Source: Symbiodinium kawagutii (lineage: Eukaryota > Sar > Dinophyceae > Suessiales > Symbiodiniaceae). Taken from it: 64,000 nt of DNA. The position numbers and the translations under genes were made by a program. The DNA lies in NCBI GenBank assembly GCA_009767595.1, contig VSDK01009657.1:348118-412117 (forward strand). The letters run 5' to 3'. Positions within the stretch are counted from its first letter, which is position 1. Every line of letters starts with the position of its first letter. Under the pieces are notes generated by a model. That model searched no databases. It was not told the DNA's origin and worked only from the letters and a program-made list of their open reading frames with translations. Shown here one piece after another: positions 52,501 to 61,500 of the stretch.

Positions 52501-55500
52501 CTCCAACAGCGACAAGGTTTTCACCACTGCTCAAGGCTTGCCTGACCTTTATTTAGTGCCGTGCAGCAGCTAGGAGGTCCAATGTTCTGAAGGCCTCATT
52601 TGTTCAATCCTGTCCATCAACATCCAGGATGGTCTTGGGCACCAGTTTTGCACACAACAACTATCCAGTCTTAATGGGCCACCATGTTCTTTTGAAACAA
52701 GCGACTGTTCGTTACAGGGTACCTTTTGTTACAACATGGGACAAATTCGGCCAGGTCAGCACAGTGCGGCGGCTCTTTTCAGACCACATGCGGCTTTTCA
52801 GCCTGATCTACCAGTACCAGACCCTTGCCTGCTCCAGAATCTGGCCTTTAAGGCCTCATATCATCCCATGATATCGGGACAAACAGCTCATTAGAATTGC
52901 CAGCGCAACCACCGCAGCTCCCTTTTCACTTGGTCTGCTTGTGGATAAGGAAGAAGCCGTTTGTCAATGCCCAGGCCATTGTGAAGCAAGACATGAAGCC
53001 ATCGCTGGCAATTGTCCTGAGTGATGTCATAATTCCTATAATTCAATGGGTTGGTTTCACAAAGTTTCTGCAGCTTCCAAGGCGTCAGAGACTGCACTAC
53101 AATCTTTTCGAGGTTCAATAGAGTGTACCCATCACGATAAAACTCCTCCGCATCTTCTCGGGCCGAGAATGTGTAGTGGATCTTTTGAAACCTTCTGCCT
53201 TTCGGGTCAACAGCTGACAATTCACATGAGAAGCACCGCCCGTCGTCAAATTGGAACAGGGCAACCCAGTGAGGAATGGGTGCTCCTGACAGGACACGTA
53301 GTGAAGCTGGCTGCGGGTCAGCAATTTCTTCGCTGTCCAAACTTTCTGGAAGGGGCCCCTGACAAGATTGAAAGCCCCCAGATCTAGCCATGCACAATGC
53401 CGGCCACGAAATGTCATAACAACCAACTTCCTCTTCAAAAGTGGACGAAATGGAAATGTGCACTAGGCTTTCTGCTCGGCTGGCTGCCTGGAAATCGATG
53501 CTTTCACAAAAGACATCTATCATTAGGGTTTCGAAGTCATCAAGCACGGTGAGGTCGATAGAGTTGTTAGAGCAAGTGTTCAAGTTATTCTTTTCATCCA
53601 TGTTGGACCATCTCTTCCGCGTCAGTCGCAGATTTGCACGATAGGAGACTCTCTTCACACAAGACATCTGAATTTTGTAGGAACCAGTGTCAAGTTTCAC
53701 TTGGATTCGCAGACATGCTCCGTGCAACTGGGCCATCATCTCGAAGTCTTCATCAAGGCAACCATTGCGTTCAATCGTGAACCTTTGTAGCCATCGCTCA
53801 ACCTCCTCCTCCTCCGCAGCTGTCTGCAATACAAAGGTGAACTTGCCCAATTGCTCCTCCGAACCAGTTGTACTGATGAAAAATATCAATGATCACATTT
53901 TCACAGTCATCGGACACTGTGAAAGCTTCATATGTAGTATGCCTAGTATGCAAAAAGTGTATTTCCTCATCCTCCGAGTTCTGAACCAATCGTACCTTTC
54001 CGTACTGGAAGCCACTTGTCCAGGAATTCAGGCGATGCATTTGAATGTCATATTTTCCAGGAGGGAGCTTCACTTGGATCTGCAGGTTGTGCTGGTTGGT
54101 GGTTTGGAAGTACTCATCAAAGCATCCACTTCGTTGAATTATCATTTCTCCCAACTCCAATGCCTCCATGGCTTCTGATACGTTCCAAATCTCCTACAGC
54201 TACATCAGCTATGAAACAACATCTCATGTTTGGATGTTCCCATTGCCATAACATATCATCGTTCCCAAATGGTGATGTCTAATCATTCTTTGTTGGTAGT
54301 TGATTGCTGGTTGGCTAAAACCGTGTGACTGAATAGTCAATCTGCGTGAACCTGCCACTGACACAAAGGCGGCAATGGCTTGTCCGATGTTGATTCATTT
54401 TGAGCCTTTCATGACTTCGCGACGAGGCGCTTTTCTGAGGGCATCACAATGAGGCTGCACCCAACTGGTGCAGCGAACATCTCTTGCAACTGTGCAACAG
54501 TAATAAAAAAGGCATGAGCCATCATTATCAATCAACAGTTTTGACGATAATCATGGTGGTTCTCTGCCTTTGCTGATCATAGATCGATTCTTTATTCCTA
54601 GTGACTATAATCATTATGATCATTGTTGGGATCCTAAAGCAATCACAATGATTTTGCTAGCAGTACCGCCATCGAGTGACAAACTTTTGGTAACACATCT
54701 GCCAATACGAAGTAGCCATCGAGATTCCGATTTGCAACCAAAAAATGGCTATTTTCTATGACTCCAATCTACAGTATGGCTCAAACCTGTGTATATATAA
54801 ATATAATATATATACATATATTTATATTTATATATATATATAAGTGATTCCTTTAGAACAAAATGTACATATATAGAGATATATCTACGTATGCACATAT
54901 ATGTCTCAAACCTACGGCTCCCCTGCTGCAGCAATGCCTTGTCACAGAGCTTCTGCAACTCCTCCATGGCGCGAGGCGACAGGAGATCCGGTCGAATGCT
55001 CAAGGCCTCCCCGAACCCAGTGTGCTGGTGATGGTCACCGGCAAGAGGCCAACAGGTGGTGACAGGTGGTGACAGGTGGTGACAGGTGGTGACAGGTGGT
55101 GACAGGTGGTGACAGGTGGTGACAGGTGGTGATGAGTGAGACTAAGTTTGTAAGTTTGTCCAATTCAGCATGGAGTTATGATGGGTTCACAATCTAGAGT
55201 CTGATGGTGGCAGATGGTACCATGACGGTCAATCATGGATAGTGACTTCTGACGACTGATTGTGATTGATAATGGTTCATGATAGTTTGTGATGGCTGAT
55301 GACGGTGGATGATGGTGCATGATGGATAACAACAAAAAAACGTTTGCTACGCACAGTTCCCACTCGAAGATAGAATCCCAAAAGCATGGGAAACAGCCAT
55401 TCTGGCGGTACCTCATTCAATGGCCCAGCAGCCGGTCGAGAATCTCAAGCCATGGTGATATCTAAAGGCTGAGCATCTTTACGGGGCCACCCACTTTGAC

Positions 55501-58500
55501 AAAGGCATCAAGTATCCCACGAAAAGGATGAGCAATTGTGAACATCCTGATAGCGATGGGCTATTCTGGGCACATGTTTGGGATGCGATACCAACCACAC
55601 ACTAAACACACTAGTTACCGGCTTTTGACCCATCATCGCTGTTTGTTACATCATTTGTAGTGGACTTCATTTGGGTTGCAGGTATGATCAAATTCAGGAG
55701 TTTTGCTTCTTCTTTCAGGAGTTTGTGATTTTGGGAGATGTAAACCTGGTATGAGATTTTTTTGCATTGGGAACTGATCTGCGGGAACCGGTTTCTCAGG
55801 TTCTATGTTCAATTAAGCGGATGTGCATACATGGATCCATCGCCGACCATCCAATCCGGTGGTAAATCACATCTTGTCAATCCACTTTGCTGGCCTTTGG
55901 CTGGGTCTTTTAACCACACCTAGATGGTTTGAGGCAAGTTTCCTGGAGTCTGAGATTCTTCACCCATGTTCATCCCTGTTTCTTGGTTGAGTCTAGCTGA
56001 GTGATGACTAAACTGTTGCACTTGGCACCAGCGTTGCACAACACCTGGGATCATCAGAACAAGCATCAGGTGAGGTGCCTTCCAAGTGCTGGACATTAAC
56101 CACTGTTGAATAACCGCTATCTATTGACACCGATCCACCAGCATTGCTAACTACTAGCAGCCATCATCCGTCGCAAGAATTTACGGATGTCATCAATCCC
56201 AACCCGCCACCTTCTATGAGAAATGCTGCATATCAACCCATAGGATGACGGTAACTCACAGCTATCTTCAATGACCATCCTCCCAGGCTGTTGCAGCCTG
56301 GCCCAACTTGATGAAGAAAGGACCCAAGGTAGTCACCTGGAAGCGCTCTCACAAACAGGGGTCATGTGTCTCCGATCTATGAACCATGCATCCGATCGGG
56401 TAATGCCGCTGAACTTCAGAATGGTTCACACTGGATAATTTGTGAAGTGTATATTTATGATAGATCTGGTTATCTTAATCATGGCCAAGATGTTTCGCAA
56501 TAATTTACTGTCAACAAATTGTTGGCCATCGCCTAATTGACAGCAATAGCATGATATGCTAAAGCCACTGATCAATGATTCATGACGGTTTCAGCTGTGG
56601 CTCAGCCCGCACATCTGCGCATCCCAAAGTGATCGAAGTAATCAAGTGTTGGGATGTAAACTACCAAGAAAAGTCATCCCTGCGTGGTTTAGGGTGCATG
56701 AAGATCGGTCATGTGCCAGATATCCAACCATGGATGATGAGCATCTTCATTTCGGAAATGCTAGGTGCTAGGGCGGAACACACAGTTTGTGATCCTCATG
56801 CAGTGGTTGGTGGAGAAGCAACTCATGATTTATATCACCAACATGTAGCAAATCCGCACCTTGAACTCCCTGGTGAAAACCAAACATACTACCGCAGTAG
56901 ATGGCTTGGGGGCCCACCACCACTTGCTGCTGGGCGTCGATTTCGTTGAACTTGGCTGCTTGCGCCACTTGCGCATCCGTGCCCGTGTTGCCAGTGATGC
57001 GATTCCAGATCTCGGCTGGAGCCGGATGGGATAGGACTACCCCATCAGGACGTTGGTATGGCTCAAGCCACCATCAAAGCACCCCAGCCTGGTTGGTTTT
57101 ATCACCCAAGGATGATCATGACTTGGTGGTTCTTAGATTGGTACGATATTTTTCAGGGATAGATAGCCATAGCCGCAACATGGTGATAGCGGATGTCTGC
57201 TGCCAGCCAAGCCCTTCAATGTGGACATCCGTACAGATACACCATCCCGGCCCATGCTGGGCCGCCCAGCGATGGTTCCAATCAATGGTGCTCCAGTGCC
57301 TCAGGGACAAATGGCCAGGTGATGAGGCAACAGGGCTAGCCATGGATGGCCCCCATGGTTTCCTGGCCAATTTCGAGGAAGGTCTTCACTGATGGACACC
57401 GAATGGTTCAGAGTGACAGTGGTTGATTCCTGGTTAATATATGATGGCCACTAGTGATGACCGTCAATGGCTACGGATAGTTTATGATGTGGTAATTAAG
57501 GATTGTTGTTTCAAAACATTCAGTCTGGAGTTCAAAGATGCGAGGATGCGGCAGCATGGTTTGCTCGATGGTCTCGAAAGCTCCAGTGGTATCCCATCCC
57601 AAGCGCTGGTCATTACCTGCTGCTGTGTCATAGCAGAATAGGCCAGTGGGCTCAGAATCTCCACCATCCCCATCATTGGACAACACTTATCAAACATAGG
57701 CATCATCACCAATGCTACTATCCATGTAATTACTGATCATTTTGAACCACTACCATTTTCAACCATTGTTCAGCACTGCTGCCCACAGTATGATCCATTC
57801 CTGGATAGAAACGCACCAGTTCCGATGATTGCTGGCCACCTACAACCAGCAGCTGGTTGTCGGACAGCCACCTTCCCCTCGCAACAAAATGCGGCCGCTG
57901 ATGTGCATCAAAGCGGCTCACAATCTGCACAATCCTGCGGAAGCACCGGCAGCTGCAACATGGTACTACCAATCGTTGAACGGCAAGTTGCTCAATATAG
58001 CTACTTGGATGTGCATGGTTGGAATTCCTTGGGGGGTTAGTGCCCCAAGGAATAAGCACTGGGAATCACCCTTTAAGGTGAGGCATAGCCTCTATGCACA
58101 TCCAAGTAGGACAACTACCTGGGATGGAAGAAGTATTTATGACATTGGAATGGCTTCATAAGCATCAAATCCAACTCGGGAAACCACTCTGTGAGGTACA
58201 TGGTAGTCAGCAACATGATTGGCACATCAACCTAAGTGGATGAGATTGTCCGAACTCAATGAATTGGCTTCCCCTAGGTGACTGTGAAAAACATCTGCCG
58301 CTGCTGGTGTTGTTGTTGTTGCTGCTGCTGGCGGTGGTGTACCGATCACCTTTGCCACAGCGGCACACTCGACACGCCCCCAGCCTCTGAAACTGCACCC
58401 CTGGCAGACGATCGAAGTACTCCCGCAGGATCTCAGGGTCATAGGACAGCGGCAGCCCCGACTCCTGCGCAGCTGAACGTCCAAGCCAAGCATCGAAGCT

Positions 58501-61500
58501 TCAAAACTTCAACCAATCCAGGCGAGACTTGGCCTTGACCCACATTTCTTAGCTACACAAGCTATACACCACCAGGTTGGGACATTTAAGCTCCACCAAC
58601 TGTTGATCTTACAGCCACTGTTGGTGAGTTCAATCCCCTTAGAGCGGAAGGATGGCGCTGCCGTGCCTGGTCAGTTGGCACATCCACCAGGCGCATCTCT
58701 AAGCCCTCGATCTGCCGATCGCTGTCGTTCAGACCTGGCCGGTGGAAATCGCGGTCCACCGAGGGGGTGCCAAGTGAATCCCAGCAGATTCCCCCGTGGT
58801 TAGTTAAGTTAGATTATAACCATGGTGACTATATAGAACTATAGTTAAATGGTTTATTGAGCAACTTCTAACTGGAGGGTATCAATTTGTTGGAACTTGT
58901 AGGAGAAAATTTTGAAAGTTCGAATCTATTGAAATCTGGAGTCTTCAAGTCTTCAACCCATGATTTGCTGTGAGTTGGTCAATGGGATTGCCGTCCATGT
59001 TTGATTCTGGATTGTTGGAAGTCAGTTAGTCCATCATCTTCTGCATGGAGTTTACTTCTCAGGTGTTTTGAGAAAGTGCTTCTTCTGTTGGTCAATCCTG
59101 GAGCTTCCTACCAACCTCGAGTAGGGCCTCGTTGATGATCGATGAATCATCCCATCATGAGGCTTTGTCAACCATCTGTTCGTGGGTGGGTGGGGCCTTA
59201 ATATGGGCTGGTTTGGATGATCAGCCATAATGTATAATTACCTGCACATTTTGGGATTTCAGCTTTTAAGAATTGAAGTGTGACGGATCCAACCACAAAA
59301 AATGAGTCAACCATAAGAATTTCTGATGGTCTGGAAATTTATCTTTGCCACTCAGCCTTCCAGGCTCCACATACTCCATGTCATTGCTCTCCCAGTGTAA
59401 CCCATGATACTTGCTTCGATGCCTGCTCTTGTCTGAATCTGTGCCTGCCCACCCCAAACAGCTTACAAATCAGACCCACAAAGTTATCTTCATAGTTGTG
59501 GCAATCCTTCCTAACTCTCAACAAATCACAAACCATCAAATAATACAAGGCTAAGCACCGACAAGGCAAGGCCAACAGGTCACCTTGACTTGTGACCTGT
59601 GATTGGTGGTTCTATGGTCCGAAGCTCCAACACGCCCAGCCACATGCTTTGAGGAGGGACTTCCACCAACGCGGCACGAGACGTGACAGTCGCACCCCTG
59701 GTGACGCCTGATCCACGCAAACCCTGCATCATCAACTTCAACTCCTGCAGCATCAGCTTTTGAGGTGAAGCGACAAACCACCAAAAAGATGCGAAAGGAG
59801 GGCACGGCAACCTGGTGTGGGGATATGCAAATTACTGGTTTCCACCCCTATGAAAAAAGGTTATTCAACCAACCAATCATTTGTAAATAGATGTGGGAAA
59901 CAAGGCTTAAAACCACCAGCCAGTAGCTCATAAGCCCTGATTGTTGCTCTGTCGATGAGTTCCTGGTTCTGAAAATAGCAGAAAATTATGGGCGTAATAA
60001 AAATTCTTGCAAACCTAATGCATGTACAACGAAGTTTTTACCGGAAATGATGGCTTTCAGTCAGGAAACAACAAGGGCGGCGAGTGTTGCACCATATGTT
60101 TTGGAAACACTCATGCCGTGCATCAACACCAAATACAGGGATTGGGCGAAATGGGAAGGCACCATTTGATCCGGAAACACACATGATAGCTTGGCAAGCT
60201 GTTACTCCTTTTGCAAACATTAGGTTCTTAAAGTTATATCACGCATCATTTTTGGTTTCACCCATCATTAAGCATCACTCCAAAAAAAATGCACCATAAA
60301 AAAATTTATGGCCAACTTGAAAAACCAGACCGGGGAACTGAAATTAAACCCACAACCAGCTTGGACCCGTTGTGTTCTCCTCGTCATTTTCCATGGACGC
60401 TTCCATCTGCTTTCGCTGCTGCCGCATCTGTTTGGATAAGTCAGACATGGTCCCAGTGGCGCCACCTGGCAAACGATGAACCAAGGGTTTTGGGAAGCAG
60501 TGCTCGGGGCAAGTCGACGCCAAAAAAGTTAAGCTGGGAACCAAGGAACAAGCGTCACAGCATGTCACAGCTCAATCAAGTTGATCGTGAAGTTAAACTT
60601 GAATTCAACCCGGGTTTATTGGCAAGAACCATCCGCTCTAAGGTATTTTGCAGGCGGAATCTGTCACTTGAATCCTTTATGTCTATCGATTTGAAACCAA
60701 TGTGCCACTTATTGTCAGGTAGTGCGATCCCATTGTGACAATGAATGATCAGCTTCGTTTCTAGTGCATGCTTCATTTCACCACTTGTGCCAACAATTAT
60801 CTGTGGTAAATATCGTGCTTCAATCATTCCGAATCATTTCATAACTTCAGTTCTATCCCTCCGATCTCCTGGTCTCTTCAATTTCAATCAGCTTAGTCCA
60901 GCAATGACCATCAACATAGAGTGATGCCCCCCATTCGTAGGATAAGTGGATCATACATTGTCGATACGATCTATCACCTATCCAGCAATATGCACCTATT
61001 TGCTGTGGCGCTGATGCATATCCAAATGAAACATGCCACTCGCCATTGAACTGTGGTGGAGCCCACACATGGGCCTGTAGGTACCTTCCAACAAACAAAA
61101 TGTGTGTGTGTGCAAACATATCTCTACAAACATATTTACAAATGCACATGGCACACATATATATATATATTAACTTATGTATATATATATATATATCAAA
61201 AACATATATATATATATATAAACATATATATATACACATATCAAAACATATATATATATATATAAAAACAAATCAAAACATATATATATAATATCAAAAC
61301 ATGTATATATATATATACACATATCAAAACATATATATATATATAAATAAAATATCAAAACATATATATATATATATACATATTTACATATAAACATAAA
61401 AATATATATTTCAGTTCATGACCAGTCGGCCCTTAATCATTGACTAAACTATCACGATTCATCGTGATCAACCGCTATCATAAACTGGCCATGAGTACAA

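Noticed and set aside
55051-55130. CRISPR-like regular repeat
   Set aside because: Ten-base units with no spacers: a minisatellite.
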